NCBI RefSeq assembly: GCF_964026685.1
Contig: NZ_OZ034688.1
Coordinates: forward strand, 124,001-188,000
Source of the DNA: Candidatus Providencia siddallii
Lineage (GTDB): Bacteria > Pseudomonadota > Gammaproteobacteria > Enterobacterales > Enterobacteriaceae
Direction: 5' to 3'
Length of the DNA: 64,000 bases
Shown here: piece after piece, positions 11,053 through 24,071 of the stretch
Layout of the letters: every line of letters begins with the position of its first letter
Position numbering within the stretch: the first letter of the stretch is position 1
Translations under genes and position numbers: made by a program
Notes under the pieces: model-generated
Told to the model about the DNA's origin: nothing
Seen by the model: only the letters and a program-made list of their open reading frames with translations
The model's database searches: none

Positions 11053-12156
11053 ATGAATTATCAAGTACTTGCATTAAAATGGCGTCCTAAAAATTTTAAA
11101 GAAATAGTAGGCCAAGAACATGTATCTAGTGCAATTATTAATGCATTTGAACAAATGCGTTTTCATAATGGCTATATTTTTTCTGGAATGAGAGGAGTAG
11201 GAAAAACAACTATTTCTAGAATTTTTGTTAAAGGTTTAAATTGTATAAATGGTATAACATCTAATCCATGTAGTAAGTGCATAAATTGTCTTGAAATAGA
11301 TCAAGGAAGCTTTGCTGATTTTATAGAAGTTGATGCAGCATCTCGTACAAAAATAGAAGATATTCGTGAATTATTAGAAAATGTGCAATACACACCAATA
11401 AAAGGACGCTTTAAAATATATCTTATTGATGAAATTCATATGTTATCACGTCATAGTTTTAATGCATTATTAAAAACTCTTGAAGAACCACCTAAGCATG
11501 TTAAATTTTTGTTTGCAACTACTGAACCACAAAAAGTACCTTTGACTATTTTATCAAGATGTTTAAAATTTAATCTTAAATCGTTAAGTATTAAACAAAT
11601 AAGTAATAAAATTAAATTAATTCTTAATAATGAAAATATTGAATATGATAAAAATGCAATTCAATTGATAGCATCATCAGCAGATGGAAGTATGAGAGAT
11701 GCTTTAAGTTTTACTGATCAAGCTATTATTTTAGGACAAAAAAAAATTACATATAGCATTGTAACTGAAATGTTTGGCACAATAAATGATGATTATTCAA
11801 TAATAATCATTGAAGCTTTATTCCGTTCTGATAGTTTTGTTATAATGGAACAAATTGAACAAGTTTATTCACGTGGATTTGATTTAGATAATTTGTTACT
11901 TAAAATATTATCTCAATTACATTATATTTCTATAATGAAATTATCATCTTTTGATGAAAATGATAATTTATCTACTGAATGGAGATTAAAACAAATAGCA
12001 AAAAATGTTTTATTAGAAGATTTACAATTATTTTATCAAATATTATTATTAGGAAGAAAAGAATTAATTTATGCTCCTGATGTAAAAATTGGTATTGAAA
12101 TGATATTTTTACGTGCTTTAAATTTTTTTTCTAAAAAAAGTATTAAAAAAAATTAA
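11053..12156 (+). CDS. dnaX: DNA polymerase III clamp-loader subunit, gamma-like short form
   Basis: Loads the sliding clamp onto primed DNA. The 367-residue product covers the AAA+ motor: Walker A GMRGVGKTT, zinc module with cysteines in NCINGITSNPCSKCINC, Walker B LIDEIHML, the sensor/Arg-finger region TILSRCLKF, then the collar domain. It ends at TAA after a Lys-rich tail. E. coli gamma is 431 and tau 643 residues, so the DnaB- and polymerase-binding tau domains are missing. No A-AAA-AAG frameshift cassette with stem-loop leads to a second reading frame here. The neighbour order dnaX-ybaB-htpG-adk is enteric, minus recR. Confidence 0.93.
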   Translation: MNYQVLALKWRPKNFKEIVGQEHVSSAIINAFEQMRFHNGYIFSGMRGVGKTTISRIFVKGLNCINGITSNPCSKCINCLEIDQGSFADFIEVDAASRTKIEDIRELLENVQYTPIKGRFKIYLIDEIHMLSRHSFNALLKTLEEPPKHVKFLFATTEPQKVPLTILSRCLKFNLKSLSIKQISNKIKLILNNENIEYDKNAIQLIASSADGSMRDALSFTDQAIILGQKKITYSIVTEMFGTINDDYSIIIIEALFRSDSFVIMEQIEQVYSRGFDLDNLLLKILSQLHYISIMKLSSFDENDNLSTEWRLKQIAKNVLLEDLQLFYQILLLGRKELIYAPDVKIGIEMIFLRALNFFSKKSIKKN

Positions 12157-12299
12157 AATGATTATTATTTAGTTTTTAATGTTTTTAAAAATAAAAAATA
12201 TAAAATTAATAAATTATTAATATAGTTTTATAAAAAAAATTATTTTAAAATATTTTTTTGATATTTAGTATTATAAACAATATATTATAAGAGAGTATT

Positions 12300-12629
12300 A
12301 TGTTTAATAAAGGTGGATTTAGTGATTTAATGAAACAAGCTAAACAAATGCAAGAAAAAATGCAAAAAGTTCATAAAGAAATTGCTAATTTAGAAGTAAC
12401 AGGTGAATCTGGAGCTGGTTTGGTTAAGATTGTTATAAATGGATTACATAATTGTTATCGTGTAAAAATTGATCCTACTTTATTAGAAGATGATAAAGAT
12501 ATATTAGAAGATTTGATTGCTGCAGCATTTAATGATGCAGTTCGTCGTATTGAAAAAGCTCAAAAAGATAAAATGACAGATGTTTCGGATGGAATAAATT
12601 TACCACCTGGATTTAAAATAACATTTTAA
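12300..12629 (+). CDS. ybaB: Nucleoid-associated protein YbaB/EbfC
   Basis: A small DNA-binding protein that forms a tweezer-like dimer and associates with the nucleoid. The product is 109 residues, the same as E. coli, beginning [23 protein letters not shown], with the conserved core [18 protein letters not shown] and the C-terminal LPPGFKI. A GAGAG Shine-Dalgarno precedes the ATG. In enterics recR follows; here only 102 bp separate ybaB from htpG and recR has been deleted. Why reduced symbionts retain this gene is not understood. Confidence 0.95.
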   Translation: MFNKGGFSDLMKQAKQMQEKMQKVHKEIANLEVTGESGAGLVKIVINGLHNCYRVKIDPTLLEDDKDILEDLIAAAFNDAVRRIEKAQKDKMTDVSDGINLPPGFKITF

Positions 12630-12731
12630 TTTATTATGTTAATATAAAATATTTATATAAGTTATTTAATAAAATATTAAAAATATTTTTGTCTGTTTTT
12701 TATCTAATTAGATATAAAAAAGGTGGTATTA

Positions 12732-14603
12732 ATGAACGTTAATAAACAAGAAACTCTTAGTTTTCAGTCTGAAATAAAACAATTACTTAAATTAATGATA
12801 CATTCTCTTTATTCAAATAAAGAAATTTTTTTACGTGAATTAATTTCAAATGCATCAGATGCTGCTGATAAATTACGTTTTCGTGCAATTTCCAAACCGG
12901 AATTATATGAGAATGATAGTGATTTACATGTACGTATTAGTATAGATAAAGATAATTGTACTTTAATTATCAGTGATAATGGTATAGGTATGACTCGTGA
13001 TGAAATTATTGATAATTTAGGTACTATTGCTAAATCAGGTACTAAAACATTTTTAAAATCTTTAGAAAATGATTTAGTAAAAAATAATAAAATGATAGGT
13101 CAATTTGGTGTTGGATTTTATTCGTCATTTATTGTTGCTGATAATGTTACTGTTCGTAGTCGTTCTGTAGATGCTTCTATAGATCAAGGTGTTGTATGGA
13201 AATCTTCTGGGGAAGGAGAATATACTGTTGCTAATATTGAAAAATGTGACCGTGGAACTGAAATTATTTTGCATTTACGTGAATCTGAAAAAGATTTTTT
13301 AGAGGATTGGAAGTTGCGTTCAGTAATTAATAAATATTCTGATCATATTTCATTACCTGTTGAAATTATGATTAAAAATGAAAAAGATCATCAAATAACA
13401 TGGGAAAAAATAAATCAAGCAAAAGCGTTATGGACTCGTAATAAAACTGAAATTTCAAATGAAGAATATATTGAATTTTATAAACATATATCTCACGATT
13501 ATTCATCCCCATTAACTTGGACTCATAATCATGTTGAAGGCAAACAAGAATATACAATTTTATTATATATTCCTTCAAAAGCCCCGTTTGATTTGTGGAA
13601 TCGTGATCAACAGCATGGTTTAAAATTATATGTTCAACGAGTTTTTATTATGGATGACGCAAAAGAATTTATACCAAATTATTTACGTTTTATTCGTGGG
13701 ATATTAGATTCTAATGATTTACCTTTAAATATATCTCGAGAAATTTTACAAGACAATGTTTTATCTCGTAATTTAAAAAATGCAATAACAAAACGAATTT
13801 TACAAGTTTTAGAAAAAATGTCAAAAAATGATTTAGAAAAATATCAAAATTTTTGGCAACAATTTGGTGTAGTTTTTAAAGAAGGTCCTGCAGAAGATAT
13901 CAATAATAATAAAATTATTTCTAAATTATTACGCTTTGCTTCTACATATACTAATAGTAGTTTACAAAATGTATCTTTAGATGATTATGTTAGTCGTATG
14001 ATTGAGGGACAAAAAAATATTTTTTATATCACTGCTGATAGTTATGTTTCCGCAAAAAGCAGTCCTCATTTGGAATTGTTTTATAAAAAAGGTATTGAAG
14101 TTTTATTATTATCTGATCGTATAGATGAATGGATGATGAATTATTTGCAAGATTTTGAAGGAAAACGTTTTCAATCGATTAGTAAAACAGATGAGTTTTT
14201 AGATAAATTAGCAAATGATAATTTAAAAACAGAGCAAAAAATTTTAGAGAAAGAATTGGATTCTTTTATTGAACGTGCAAAAAAAATATTAGGTGATCGT
14301 GTTAAAAATGTTAAATTTACTAATCGTTTAACTGATACTCCTTCTGTTGTAACTACTGATGTTAATGAAATGACTACTCAAATGGCAAAACTTTTTATGT
14401 CTGTAGGTCAAACTGTTCCAGAAATTAAATATAATCTTGAAATAAATCCAGATCATCCTCTTGTTCAAAAAGCTTCAAAAGTTATTGATGAAAATATTTT
14501 TAGTGATTGGATAGATATTTTTTTTGGTCAAGCATTACTTGCGGAACGCGGTACATTAGATGATCCTAATTTGTTTATACGTAAATTAAATAAGTTATTA
14601 TAA
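12732..14603 (+). CDS. htpG: Molecular chaperone HtpG (Hsp90)
   Basis: ATP-dependent cytosolic chaperone. I start at ATG 12732 because AGGTGG at 12721-12726 is a correctly spaced Shine-Dalgarno and the N terminus then aligns ([19 protein letters not shown]); a GTG at 12723 lies inside that site. This gives 623 residues (E. coli 624). GHKL ATPase motifs: [47 protein letters not shown]. The middle domain has the catalytic Arg block [11 protein letters not shown], and the C-terminal dimerisation domain ends [18 protein letters not shown]. It lies upstream of adk as in enterics. High chaperone demand is usual in endosymbionts with decayed proteins. Confidence 0.97.
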   Translation: MNVNKQETLSFQSEIKQLLKLMIHSLYSNKEIFLRELISNASDAADKLRFRAISKPELYENDSDLHVRISIDKDNCTLIISDNGIGMTRDEIIDNLGTIAKSGTKTFLKSLENDLVKNNKMIGQFGVGFYSSFIVADNVTVRSRSVDASIDQGVVWKSSGEGEYTVANIEKCDRGTEIILHLRESEKDFLEDWKLRSVINKYSDHISLPVEIMIKNEKDHQITWEKINQAKALWTRNKTEISNEEYIEFYKHISHDYSSPLTWTHNHVEGKQEYTILLYIPSKAPFDLWNRDQQHGLKLYVQRVFIMDDAKEFIPNYLRFIRGILDSNDLPLNISREILQDNVLSRNLKNAITKRILQVLEKMSKNDLEKYQNFWQQFGVVFKEGPAEDINNNKIISKLLRFASTYTNSSLQNVSLDDYVSRMIEGQKNIFYITADSYVSAKSSPHLELFYKKGIEVLLLSDRIDEWMMNYLQDFEGKRFQSISKTDEFLDKLANDNLKTEQKILEKELDSFIERAKKILGDRVKNVKFTNRLTDTPSVVTTDVNEMTTQMAKLFMSVGQTVPEIKYNLEINPDHPLVQKASKVIDENIFSDWIDIFFGQALLAERGTLDDPNLFIRKLNKLL

Positions 14604-14667
14604 AATTTTTTAAATTTTGTTCTTTTTTATAAAAAATATTTTTTAATAGTATTTAGGAAGATTATTA

Positions 14668-15312
14668 ATGCGTATTATTTTATTAGGCGCTCCTGGAACT
14701 GGTAAAGGAACTCAAGCTAGTTTTATTAGTAAAAAATATAATATACCTCATATTTCAACTGGAAATATACTTCGTTCTGTTATAAAATCTGGAAATAAAT
14801 TGGGATTATATATTAATGATTTAATGAATAATGGTAAATTAATTAATGATGATTTAGTTATATCTTTGATTAAAAATAGAATAAAAGAAAATGATTGTTG
14901 TAATGGTTTTTTATTTGATGGTTTTCCTAGAACTATTTTTCAAGCTAATGCAATGAAAGAAGCATTTATAAAAATTGATTATATTTTTGAGTTAATTGTT
15001 TCAGATGAAATTATTATTAATCGTATTATTGGTCGTCGCACACATGTGTCATCTGGACGTATATATCATATAATTTTTAATCCACCAAAAAATGTAAATA
15101 AAGATGATATAACAGGTGAAGAATTAGTTGTTCGTGATGATGATCAAGAAAATATTATTCGTAAACGTCTAATTGAATATCATAAGTTAACTATACCTTT
15201 AATAGGTTATTTCCAAAATGAAGATAAAAAAGGTAATCTTAAATTTTTTAAAATAGATAGTTCTCGTGGTATTTTTGAAATTAATAATGAACTATTAAAA
15301 ATATTAAATTGA
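14668..15312 (+). CDS. adk: Adenylate kinase, ending in TGA
   Basis: Interconverts ATP+AMP and 2 ADP. The product is 214 residues, identical to the E. coli length. It has the P-loop [13 protein letters not shown]-binding STGNILR, DGFPRT, the LID domain with [13 protein letters not shown] and [11 protein letters not shown]. An AGGAAG Shine-Dalgarno precedes ATG. The stop is TGA at 15310-15312, precisely where the family ends (LLKILN). Since TGA is read as Trp elsewhere in this window, it is uncertain whether translation stops here. Read-through would add 17 residues to a TAA at 15361-15363, giving 231 residues. Confidence 0.96.
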   Translation: MRIILLGAPGTGKGTQASFISKKYNIPHISTGNILRSVIKSGNKLGLYINDLMNNGKLINDDLVISLIKNRIKENDCCNGFLFDGFPRTIFQANAMKEAFIKIDYIFELIVSDEIIINRIIGRRTHVSSGRIYHIIFNPPKNVNKDDITGEELVVRDDDQENIIRKRLIEYHKLTIPLIGYFQNEDKKGNLKFFKIDSSRGIFEINNELLKILN

Positions 15313-15691
15313 TTATTTATATATAAATGTATGTTTAATATAAATAATCAATGGATATTTTAAATAATTTAACATTGTTGATTTTATTAATTATTTTATA
15401 ATTTGAATTTAAAATTATAATTTTTAATAATATTAATATATTAAATATTTTATAAAAAAATAAATTAAAATAATATTAATATTATTTTAAATAAAAATCA
15501 TGCTTAAATAGATAAACTTTATAATTTTGTTTAAAAAACATTTTTTTGTTGTTTTCTTAAAAGAATTCATAAAAAAATATGTAATAATTTTAAATTTATC
15601 AATAAAATTTAAATATTATAAAAATGTTATTTAATTGTAATTATAAAAAATTTAAGAATTTTTTTATTAAATAAAATATAACAAAATATCT
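15313..15691. other. Spacer between convergent adk and rpoC
   Basis: About 380 bp between converging genes. It holds a 26-bp perfect palindrome (15465-15490) that may end adk transcripts. The first 51 bases would be coding if adk TGA is read through. No remnant gene is recognised. Confidence 0.55.
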
Positions 15692-15717
15692 CCCGGCGCC
15701 TTTTTTTTGACGCCGGT
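15692..15717 (-). terminator. Probable terminator of the rpoBC transcript (GC-rich hairpin)
   Basis: CCGGCG (15693-15698) pairs with CGCCGG (15711-15716) around an A/T-rich loop, directly after the rpoC stop at 15726. On the minus strand it is followed by a T-rich stretch. It is the most GC-rich short segment of any spacer in the window, which points to selection on the stem. Confidence 0.75.
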
Positions 15718-15725
15718 TGAGCGAA

Positions 15726-18700
15726 TTATTTATTAAACTCTGCGTTTAGTAGTTCAGATAAATTTGCTGATGCTTCGTCGGCACTAATTTGTAAATTTTC
15801 AGTAAAATTTTTATTTTTTTTGCGAATACGAGTTTTATGATATGAAAATCCTGTTCCAGCAGGAATAAGACGTCCAACTATAACATTTTCTTTTAAACCT
15901 CGTAATTCATCTATTTTACCAGATACAGCAGCTTCTGTTAATACTCGTGTGGTTTCTTGGAAGGATGCCGCAGAAATGAAAGATTCTGTTGCCAATGATG
16001 CTTTAGTAATTCCTAATAAATCACGATTAAATTTAGCTTCAATTTTTCCTTCTTGTATTAATTTTCGGTTTGAAATTCTAAGTCTAGAAAATTCGATTTG
16101 TTCACCTTTAAGAAAATCAGAATCACCTGGATCTGTAATAGTAACTTTTCTTAACATTTGACGAATAATTACTTCAATATGTTTATCGTTAATTTTAACA
16201 CCTTGTAATCTATAAACTTCTTGAACTTCATTAGTTATATAATGAGTTACTGCATGAACTCCTCTTAAACGTAAAATATCATGTGGAGATTCCGGACCAT
16301 CGGAAATTACATCACCACGTTCTACAATTTCACCTTCAAATACATTTAATTGTCTCCATTTATGAATCATTTCTTCATGTGGTTCAGAGTTATTTATTGG
16401 TGTTATAATTAAACGGCGTTTTCCTTTTGTTTCTTTACCAAATGAAATAACACCACTTATTTCAGCAAGTATAGCTGGTTCTTTTGGGCGACGAGCTTCA
16501 AATAAATCTGCAACTCGTGGTAACCCCCCTGTGATATCTTTGGTTCCAACAGATTCTTGTGGAATTCTAGCTAAAGTATCACCAATATTAACTATATCTC
16601 CATCATTTAATTGAATTATGGTATTACCTGGTAAAAAATAATGAGCTGGTATATCAGTATTAGGAATAACAACATCATCTCCATTAATATTTACAATATG
16701 TATTGCAGGACGTAAATCTTTACAACCACTTGTTCGTTCAGAAGTATCTATAATAACTATTGAAGATAAACCAGTTAAATCATCGGTTTGACGAATTATT
16801 GTTTGGTTTTCTAGCATATCAAAAAATCGTATAATACCAGATACTTCGCTAATAATTGGCATTGTATGTGGATCCCAATTAGCAATAATTTCTCCGTTTT
16901 TAACTGTAGATTCGTTGATTTTTGTTATTTGTGAACCATAAGGAATTTTATAACTTTCTTTTGTGCATCCAAATTTATCGATTATTCGTAATTCACTATT
17001 ACGTGATGTAATAATTAATTTGTTTTCTCGATTGATTACAAATTTAGCATTAATTAATCTTAATGTGCCTGAATTACGTATTTGAATACTAGATTCTGCT
17101 GCGGCTCTAGATGCTGCGCCGCCAATATGAAATGTGCGCATTGTCAATTGTGTTCCTGGTTCACCTATCGATTGTGCTGCAATTACTCCTACAGATTCTC
17201 CTTTATTGATTATATGACCTCTAGCTAAATCTCTACCATAACAGTGAGCACATACACCAAAATCAGTTTCACAGCTTACAATTGAACGTACTTTTACACT
17301 ATTAATTGAGTTTTCTTCTAATATATTACACCATTTTTCATTTAAAAGAGTATTTCGTTTTATTAAAATATTTTTTATTCCTTTTATCATAATATCTTCA
17401 ACAATTACACGTCCAAGTACTCGTTCTCGTAGAGATTCTTTAACGTCACCACCTTCAATAATTGGAGTCATTAAAATACCTTCATGTGTTTCACAATCAT
17501 ATTCGGTAACAACTAAATCTTGAGCTACATCAACTAGACGACGAGTTAGATATCCAGAATTTGCTGTTTTTAATGCTGTGTCTGCAAGTCCTTTTCTAGC
17601 ACCATGCGTAGAAATAAAATATTGTAAAACATTTAATCCTTCACGAAAATTAGCAGTAATTGGTGTTTCAATAATCGAACCATCCGGTTTAGCCATAAGT
17701 CCACGCATACCTGCTAATTGACGAATTTGTGCAGCAGACCCACGAGCTCCTGAATCAGCCATTATAAAAATATTATTAAAAGAAATCTGTTGTTCTTTTT
17801 TACCTTTATTATTAATAACTGTTTCACTAGATAAATTATTCATCATTACTTTAGCTACTCGTTCGTTTGTTGCTGTCCAAATATCAATAACTTTATTATA
17901 ACGTTCACCAGCTGTAACAAGACCAGATTGAAATTGTTCTTGAATTTCTGCAATTTCTGTTTCTGCTTCTGTAATTATTTCAAGTTTTTTTTCAGGAATA
18001 ACTATATCATCAATACCAACAGATACTCCAGAACGTGCTGCATATGTAAAACCAGTATACATTATTTGATCGGCAAAAATAACGGTTGATTTTAATCCTA
18101 GTATACGATAACAAGTATTTAGCATTTTTGATATGTTTTTTTTACCTAATGTTTGATTTATTAATGAGTATGGTAAACCTTTTGGTATTATCATCCATAA
18201 AATAGCGCGACCAATAGTAGTATTAATTAATTTTGTATTAATTGAAATATTACCTTCTATATCTTTTATTTCTTCAGTAATTTTCACTTTTACTTTTGCA
18301 TGCAATGAAGCATTTCCAGAACGATAAGCTCGTTCTGCTTCTTTTGAATTTAATAATATCATACCTTCGCCTTTTGCATTTATACATTCACGAGTCATGT
18401 AATAAAGGCCTAAGACTACATCTTGTGATGGTACTATAATAGGTTCTCCACTTGCTGGAGAAAGAATATTGTTTGTAGACATCATTAGTGCTCGTGCTTC
18501 TAATTGAGCTTCTAATGTTAAAGGAACATGTACTGCCATTTGATCACCATCAAAATCAGCATTATATGCAGCACATACAAGAGGATGTAATTGTATAGCT
18601 TTTCCTTCAATTAAGATTGGCTCAAAAGCTTGTATTCCTAATCGATGAAGTGTTGGTGCTCTATTTAGCATAACAGGATGTTCTCTGATAACTTCATCTA

Positions 18701-19934
18701 ATATATCCCATACTATTGCTTCTTCACGTTCTACTATTTTTTTTGCAGCTTTAATTGTTGTTGCTACACCACATTTTTCTAATTTACCATATATGAATGG
18801 TTTAAATAATTCAAGCGCCATTTTTTTAGGTAGACCACATTGGTGTAATTTAAGATATGGTCCTACTGTTATAACAGAACGACCAGAATAATCAACTCGT
18901 TTACCAAGTAAATTTTGACGAAAACGTCCTTGTTTACCTTTAATCATATCTGCTAAAGATTTTAAAGGTCTTTTATTTGATCCGGTAATTGCTCTACCTC
19001 TACGTCCATTGTCTAGTAATGCATCAACTGCTTCTTGTAACATACGCTTTTCATTTCGAACGATTATATCTGGAGCTGATAATTCTAAAAGTCGTTTAAG
19101 TCTGTTATTTCTATTAATTACTCTACGATAAAGATCATTTAAATCTGATGTTGCAAATCTCCCGCCATCTAAAGGAACCAAAGGACGAAGATCTGGTGGT
19201 AAAATTGGTAATACATTTAAAACCATCCATTCTGGTTTATTTCCTGACTGTATAAATGATTCTAGTAATTTAATACGTTTAGTTATTTTATTTCTTTTGG
19301 TTTCAGAATTAGTTTGATTTAATTCTTCACGTAGTATAATACATTCATTATTAAGGTCTATGTTTTTTAATAAATTTTGAATTGCTTCAGCACCCATTTT
19401 AGCGTTAAATTCATCACCAAATTCTTCTAAAGCATCCAAGTATTGTTCTTCTGTTAAAATTTGTCCACGTTCAAGATTTGTCATACCTGATTCGATTACA
19501 ACATATGATTCAAAATATAAGACACGTTCTATATCTCGTAATGACATATTAAGCAATAAACCTATACGGGATGGTAGTGATTTTAAAAACCATATATGTG
19601 CGGTTGGTGATGCAAGTTCAATATGCCCCATTCTTTCACGACGTACTTTAGTTTGTGTTACTTCTACACCACATTTTTCACAGATTACACCTCTATGTTT
19701 TAAACGTTTATATTTACCACATAAACATTCATAATCTTTTATTGGTCCAAAAATTCGTGCACAAAAAAGACCGTCACGTTCAGGTTTAAATGTGCGATAG
19801 TTAATCGTTTCTGGTTTTTTAACTTCACCAAATGACCATGAACGGATTACATCAGGTGATGCTAAAGAAATTTTAATTGCATCAAACTCTTCTATTTTAG
19901 TTTGAGTTTTCAGGAATTTTATTAGATCTTTCAC
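15726..19934 (-). CDS. rpoC: RNA polymerase beta' subunit
   Basis: Catalytic large subunit of RNA polymerase. The product is 1402 residues (E. coli 1407). The N-terminal zinc site has cysteines in [20 protein letters not shown], the active-site Mg motif NADFDGDQM is intact, the rudder/bridge-helix region reads [29 protein letters not shown], and the second zinc site starts at [19 protein letters not shown]. The trigger-loop region [11 protein letters not shown] is present. It lies 105 bp downstream of rpoB in the usual pair. The C terminus is a few residues shorter than E. coli. The downstream GC hairpin probably ends the operon. Confidence 0.99.
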   Translation of the reverse strand: MKDLIKFLKTQTKIEEFDAIKISLASPDVIRSWSFGEVKKPETINYRTFKPERDGLFCARIFGPIKDYECLCGKYKRLKHRGVICEKCGVEVTQTKVRRERMGHIELASPTAHIWFLKSLPSRIGLLLNMSLRDIERVLYFESYVVIESGMTNLERGQILTEEQYLDALEEFGDEFNAKMGAEAIQNLLKNIDLNNECIILREELNQTNSETKRNKITKRIKLLESFIQSGNKPEWMVLNVLPILPPDLRPLVPLDGGRFATSDLNDLYRRVINRNNRLKRLLELSAPDIIVRNEKRMLQEAVDALLDNGRRGRAITGSNKRPLKSLADMIKGKQGRFRQNLLGKRVDYSGRSVITVGPYLKLHQCGLPKKMALELFKPFIYGKLEKCGVATTIKAAKKIVEREEAIVWDILDEVIREHPVMLNRAPTLHRLGIQAFEPILIEGKAIQLHPLVCAAYNADFDGDQMAVHVPLTLEAQLEARALMMSTNNILSPASGEPIIVPSQDVVLGLYYMTRECINAKGEGMILLNSKEAERAYRSGNASLHAKVKVKITEEIKDIEGNISINTKLINTTIGRAILWMIIPKGLPYSLINQTLGKKNISKMLNTCYRILGLKSTVIFADQIMYTGFTYAARSGVSVGIDDIVIPEKKLEIITEAETEIAEIQEQFQSGLVTAGERYNKVIDIWTATNERVAKVMMNNLSSETVINNKGKKEQQISFNNIFIMADSGARGSAAQIRQLAGMRGLMAKPDGSIIETPITANFREGLNVLQYFISTHGARKGLADTALKTANSGYLTRRLVDVAQDLVVTEYDCETHEGILMTPIIEGGDVKESLRERVLGRVIVEDIMIKGIKNILIKRNTLLNEKWCNILEENSINSVKVRSIVSCETDFGVCAHCYGRDLARGHIINKGESVGVIAAQSIGEPGTQLTMRTFHIGGAASRAAAESSIQIRNSGTLRLINAKFVINRENKLIITSRNSELRIIDKFGCTKESYKIPYGSQITKINESTVKNGEIIANWDPHTMPIISEVSGIIRFFDMLENQTIIRQTDDLTGLSSIVIIDTSERTSGCKDLRPAIHIVNINGDDVVIPNTDIPAHYFLPGNTIIQLNDGDIVNIGDTLARIPQESVGTKDITGGLPRVADLFEARRPKEPAILAEISGVISFGKETKGKRRLIITPINNSEPHEEMIHKWRQLNVFEGEIVERGDVISDGPESPHDILRLRGVHAVTHYITNEVQEVYRLQGVKINDKHIEVIIRQMLRKVTITDPGDSDFLKGEQIEFSRLRISNRKLIQEGKIEAKFNRDLLGITKASLATESFISAASFQETTRVLTEAAVSGKIDELRGLKENVIVGRLIPAGTGFSYHKTRIRKKNKNFTENLQISADEASANLSELLNAEFNK

Positions 19935-20039
19935 AAAATAGCTCCTGTCGGAGTTGTATTTAGATAAGTAGTAAAAATTAACTTACATAAAAGTTTGTTA
20001 TAGGTATTTCAAAAATAAAAATTATATTTAATATAAAAA

Positions 20040-23000
20040 TTATTTATCTTCTAATTCAATATTGATACCAAGTGAACGTATTTCTTTTAATAATACATTA
20101 AAAGATTCTGGCATACCTGGTTCCATTTGATGGTTTCCATCAACTATGTTTTTATACATTTTTGTTCTTCCGTTAACATCATCTGATTTTACTGTAAGCA
20201 TTTCTTGAAGAGAATAAGAAGCCCCATATGCTTCTAATGCCCATACTTCCATTTCTCCAAAACGTTGTCCTCCAAACTGTGCTCGTCCACCAAGAGGTTG
20301 TTGAGTTACTAAGCTGTAAGAACCTGTTGATCTAGCGTGCATTTTATCATCAACTAAATGATTTAATTTTAACATATACATATAACCAACAGTAACTTTA
20401 CGTTCGAATTTTTCTCCAGTGCGACCATCGAATAATGTAATTTGTCCTGAAGTTGGTAATCCGCCAAGTTCTAATAATTTTTTTATTTCTTTTTCTTTTG
20501 CACCATCAAATACTGGTGTTGCAATTGGTAATCCTTTTTTTAAATTATTAGCTAGTTGTAAAATTTCGTTATCAGAAAAACAATTTAAATTAATTTTTTG
20601 ACGTAAGTCTTCACCTATATTATAAGCTTTTTGAATAAAATTACGTATTTTATGAATTTCATTTTGATTTTTAAGTAATGTATTAATTTTATTTCCTATA
20701 CCTTTAGCTGCCATACCTAAATGTGTTTCTAAAATTTGTCCAATATTCATTCGAGATGGTACACCTAGTGGATTTAGTACTATGTCTACTGTATTTCCGT
20801 TTTTATCGTAAGGCATATCTTCAATTGGATTAATTTTTGATATAACACCTTTGTTTCCATGGCGGCCAGCCATTTTATCTCCTGGTTGGATTTGACGTTT
20901 TACAGCTAGATGAATTTTAACAATTTTTAATATCCCTGGAGCTAAATCATCACCTTGTGTTATTTTACGTCGTTTTATATCTAATTTTTTTTCGAATTTA
21001 GATTTTAAATCGTTATATTGTTCAGTAAGTTGTTTTAATTGATTTTGCTTTTTTTTATCGATTAAAGTTAAATTTAGCCATTGTTCTTTAGATAATTCGT
21101 TTAATTTTTTTGTTTCTATTTTAGCATTAATTAATAAATTATATACACGTGTAAATAGATCTATTTCAAAAATACGTAATTCTTCTGTTAGGTCTTTTTT
21201 GATATCTTGTAATTGAGATTCTTCAATTTCTAATGCTCGTTTATCTTTTTTTATTCCATCACGAGTAAAGATTTGTACATCAATAACTGTACCAGAAACA
21301 CCGTTAGGAACTCTTAGAGATGAATCTTTTACATCTGATGCTTTTTCACCAAAAATAGCACGAAGTAGTTTTTCTTCAGGTGTTAATTGTGTTTCACCTT
21401 TTGGAGTTACTTTTCCTACTAAAATATCTCCACCTTTAACTTCAGCTCCTATATAAACAATTCCAGTTTCATCGAGTTTAGAAAGAGCGGCTTCTCCTAC
21501 ATTAGGAATATCTGCAGTTATTTCTTCTGATCCTAATTTTGTATCTCGTGATACACAAGAAAGTTCTTGAATATGGATTGTTGTAAAACGGTCTTCTTGA
21601 ACAATACGTTCAGAAATTAAAATAGAGTCTTCAAAATTATAACCATTCCATGGCATAAATGCTACACACATATTTTGTCCAAGTGCTAATTCACCAAGAT
21701 CAGTTGAAGGTCCATCAGCTAAAACATCATCACGTTTAATTTTTTCTCCTAATGATACACATGGTTTTTGATTAATACATGTATTTTGATTGGAACGAGT
21801 ATATTTTGTTAAATTATATATATCAATTCCACTTTCTTCAGAATTTAACATTTCTATTTCGTTTACTTTTATAACTATACGAGAAGCGTCAATATATTGA
21901 ACTATACCACCACGTTTTGCAATAACTGTTACACCAGAGTCTACTGCTACTGTACGTTCCATTCCTGTTCCAACTAAGGGTTTTTCTGATTTTAAAGTAG
22001 GGACAGCTTGACGTTGCATATTTGCTCCCATTAAAGCTCTATTAGCATCATTATGTTCAAGAAATGGAATAAGTGCAGCACCAACAGAAACAATTTGTTG
22101 AGTTGAAACATCCATATATTCAACTTGTTCTGGATTAAATAAACTTGATTCTCCTTTATGTCTACAAGTTATAAGTTCTTCTATAAAAGCACCATTATCT
22201 CTTAATTCAGTATTAGCTTGAGCTATAATAAAATTACCTTCTTCAATTGCAGATAAAAAGTGAATTTTATTTGTCACAATACCATTTTGTACTAATCTGT
22301 ATGGTGTTTCTAAAAAACCATGTTTATTAGTCTGCGCATAAATAGATAAAGAATTAATCAAACCGATATTTGGACCTTCAGGTGTTTCTATTGGACATAA
22401 ACGTCCATAATGAGTAGGATGTACATCACGTACTTCAAAACCTGCACGTTCACGAGTTAAACCACCTGGGCCTAATGCTGATATACGGCGTTTATGAGTA
22501 ATTTCAGATAACGGATTATTTTGATCCATAAATTGAGATAATTGGCTAGAACAAAAAAATTCTTTTATTGCTGCAGATATAGGTTTTGCATTGATTATAT
22601 CTTGTGGCATTAATATATTTAAATCACCTAGAGATAATCGTTCTTTTACTGATCGTTCAACACGAATTAAACCTATTCGAAATTGATTTTCAACCATCTC
22701 ACCAACAGAACGGATTCTTCTATTTCCTAAATGATCAATATCGTCTATTTCTCCTTTTCCATTACGGTTATCTATTAGTTTTCGCATAACATCGATAATA
22801 TCTTCTTTATTTAAAACACTTGAGCCTTCAATTTTTTTACGATTTAATGAGCGATTAAATTTCATTCTTCCTACAACTGATAAATCATAACGATCTTTAG
22901 AAAAAAATAAGTTATCAAATAAGTTTTCTGCTGCTTCACGTGTTGGAGGTTCTCCAGGGCGCATCATTCGATAAATTTCTACTAATGCATTTAATCGATC

Positions 23001-24071
23001 GTTAGTAGAATCAATTCGTAATGTTTCAGATATATATGGTCCATGATCTAATTCATTAATAAATAATGTTTCAATTATGTTATGACCAGATTGGTATAAA
23101 TTTGTTAATATGTCAGATGAAAGTCTAGTGTTTGCTTGACATATTAATTTTCCTGTATTTTTATTGATATAATCTTTTGATATTGTTTTACCGATAATAT
23201 ATTCCATAGGAATTTCAATATTATCAATTTTTTCTTTTTCTAATAATTTAATATGCTGTGAAGTAATTCTTCGTCCTTTTTCAATATAAATTTTATTATT
23301 TTTTTTAATATCAAAAAAAATAGTTTCACCTCTTAGTTGTTTAGGAATAAGAGACATTATAATTTTATTATTATGCAAATGAAATATTGTTTTTTCAAAA
23401 AATAAATTTAATATTTCTTCTGTGTTATAGTTCATTGCACGTAAAATAATAGTTGCAGGTAATTTTCTACGACGATCTATACGAATAAATAAATTATCTT
23501 TTTGATCAAATTCAAAATCAAGCCAAGATCCACGATAAGGAATAATTCGTGCATTATATAAAACTTTACCAGATGAATGTGTTTTTCCTTTATCGCTATC
23601 AAAAAATACTCCTGGACTACGGTGTAATTGAGATACAATTACACGTTCTATCCCGTTTATTATAAAAGTTCCATTTTTAGTCATAAGTGGAATTTCGCCC
23701 ATATACACTTCTTGTTCTTTTATATTTTTTACATTATTTTCTTGTGATTCGCGTTCGTAAGTGATAAGACGTAATTTAGCACGAAGTGGAACTGAGTACG
23801 TTATACCACGAATTTTACATTCTTTTACGTCAAATGAAGAAGTTCCTAAACGGTAATTTATATATTCTAATTCAGCATTTCCGCTATAACTTTTTATTGG
23901 AAATATAGAACGAAAAGCTGATTCTAATCCATTTTTACCATTTGGATCTTTTTCTATAAACTTTTGAAATGAATTAAGTTGTATAGAGAGTAGATAAGGT
24001 ATATTTAAAACTTGTGGACGTTTACCAAAATCTTTACGAATACGTTTTTTTTCGGTATATGAATAAACCAT
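20040..24071 (-). CDS. rpoB: RNA polymerase beta subunit
   Basis: Second catalytic subunit of RNA polymerase; with beta' it forms the active cleft. The product is 1343 residues (E. coli 1342), starting [18 protein letters not shown]. The rifampicin region reads [22 protein letters not shown] with wild-type-like residues, followed by [20 protein letters not shown] and [13 protein letters not shown]. The C-terminal part has [13 protein letters not shown] and [17 protein letters not shown]. Unlike in enterics, the upstream neighbour is rplK, not rplL, and a 500-bp spacer separates them, so rpoBC likely has its own promoter here (inference). Confidence 0.99.
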   Translation of the reverse strand: MVYSYTEKKRIRKDFGKRPQVLNIPYLLSIQLNSFQKFIEKDPNGKNGLESAFRSIFPIKSYSGNAELEYINYRLGTSSFDVKECKIRGITYSVPLRAKLRLITYERESQENNVKNIKEQEVYMGEIPLMTKNGTFIINGIERVIVSQLHRSPGVFFDSDKGKTHSSGKVLYNARIIPYRGSWLDFEFDQKDNLFIRIDRRRKLPATIILRAMNYNTEEILNLFFEKTIFHLHNNKIIMSLIPKQLRGETIFFDIKKNNKIYIEKGRRITSQHIKLLEKEKIDNIEIPMEYIIGKTISKDYINKNTGKLICQANTRLSSDILTNLYQSGHNIIETLFINELDHGPYISETLRIDSTNDRLNALVEIYRMMRPGEPPTREAAENLFDNLFFSKDRYDLSVVGRMKFNRSLNRKKIEGSSVLNKEDIIDVMRKLIDNRNGKGEIDDIDHLGNRRIRSVGEMVENQFRIGLIRVERSVKERLSLGDLNILMPQDIINAKPISAAIKEFFCSSQLSQFMDQNNPLSEITHKRRISALGPGGLTRERAGFEVRDVHPTHYGRLCPIETPEGPNIGLINSLSIYAQTNKHGFLETPYRLVQNGIVTNKIHFLSAIEEGNFIIAQANTELRDNGAFIEELITCRHKGESSLFNPEQVEYMDVSTQQIVSVGAALIPFLEHNDANRALMGANMQRQAVPTLKSEKPLVGTGMERTVAVDSGVTVIAKRGGIVQYIDASRIVIKVNEIEMLNSEESGIDIYNLTKYTRSNQNTCINQKPCVSLGEKIKRDDVLADGPSTDLGELALGQNMCVAFMPWNGYNFEDSILISERIVQEDRFTTIHIQELSCVSRDTKLGSEEITADIPNVGEAALSKLDETGIVYIGAEVKGGDILVGKVTPKGETQLTPEEKLLRAIFGEKASDVKDSSLRVPNGVSGTVIDVQIFTRDGIKKDKRALEIEESQLQDIKKDLTEELRIFEIDLFTRVYNLLINAKIETKKLNELSKEQWLNLTLIDKKKQNQLKQLTEQYNDLKSKFEKKLDIKRRKITQGDDLAPGILKIVKIHLAVKRQIQPGDKMAGRHGNKGVISKINPIEDMPYDKNGNTVDIVLNPLGVPSRMNIGQILETHLGMAAKGIGNKINTLLKNQNEIHKIRNFIQKAYNIGEDLRQKINLNCFSDNEILQLANNLKKGLPIATPVFDGAKEKEIKKLLELGGLPTSGQITLFDGRTGEKFERKVTVGYMYMLKLNHLVDDKMHARSTGSYSLVTQQPLGGRAQFGGQRFGEMEVWALEAYGASYSLQEMLTVKSDDVNGRTKMYKNIVDGNHQMEPGMPESFNVLLKEIRSLGINIELEDK

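Noticed and set aside
12723-12731. GTG start three codons upstream for htpG
   Set aside because: The GTG is inside the AGGTGG Shine-Dalgarno; ATG 12732 is at the right distance and matches the family N terminus.
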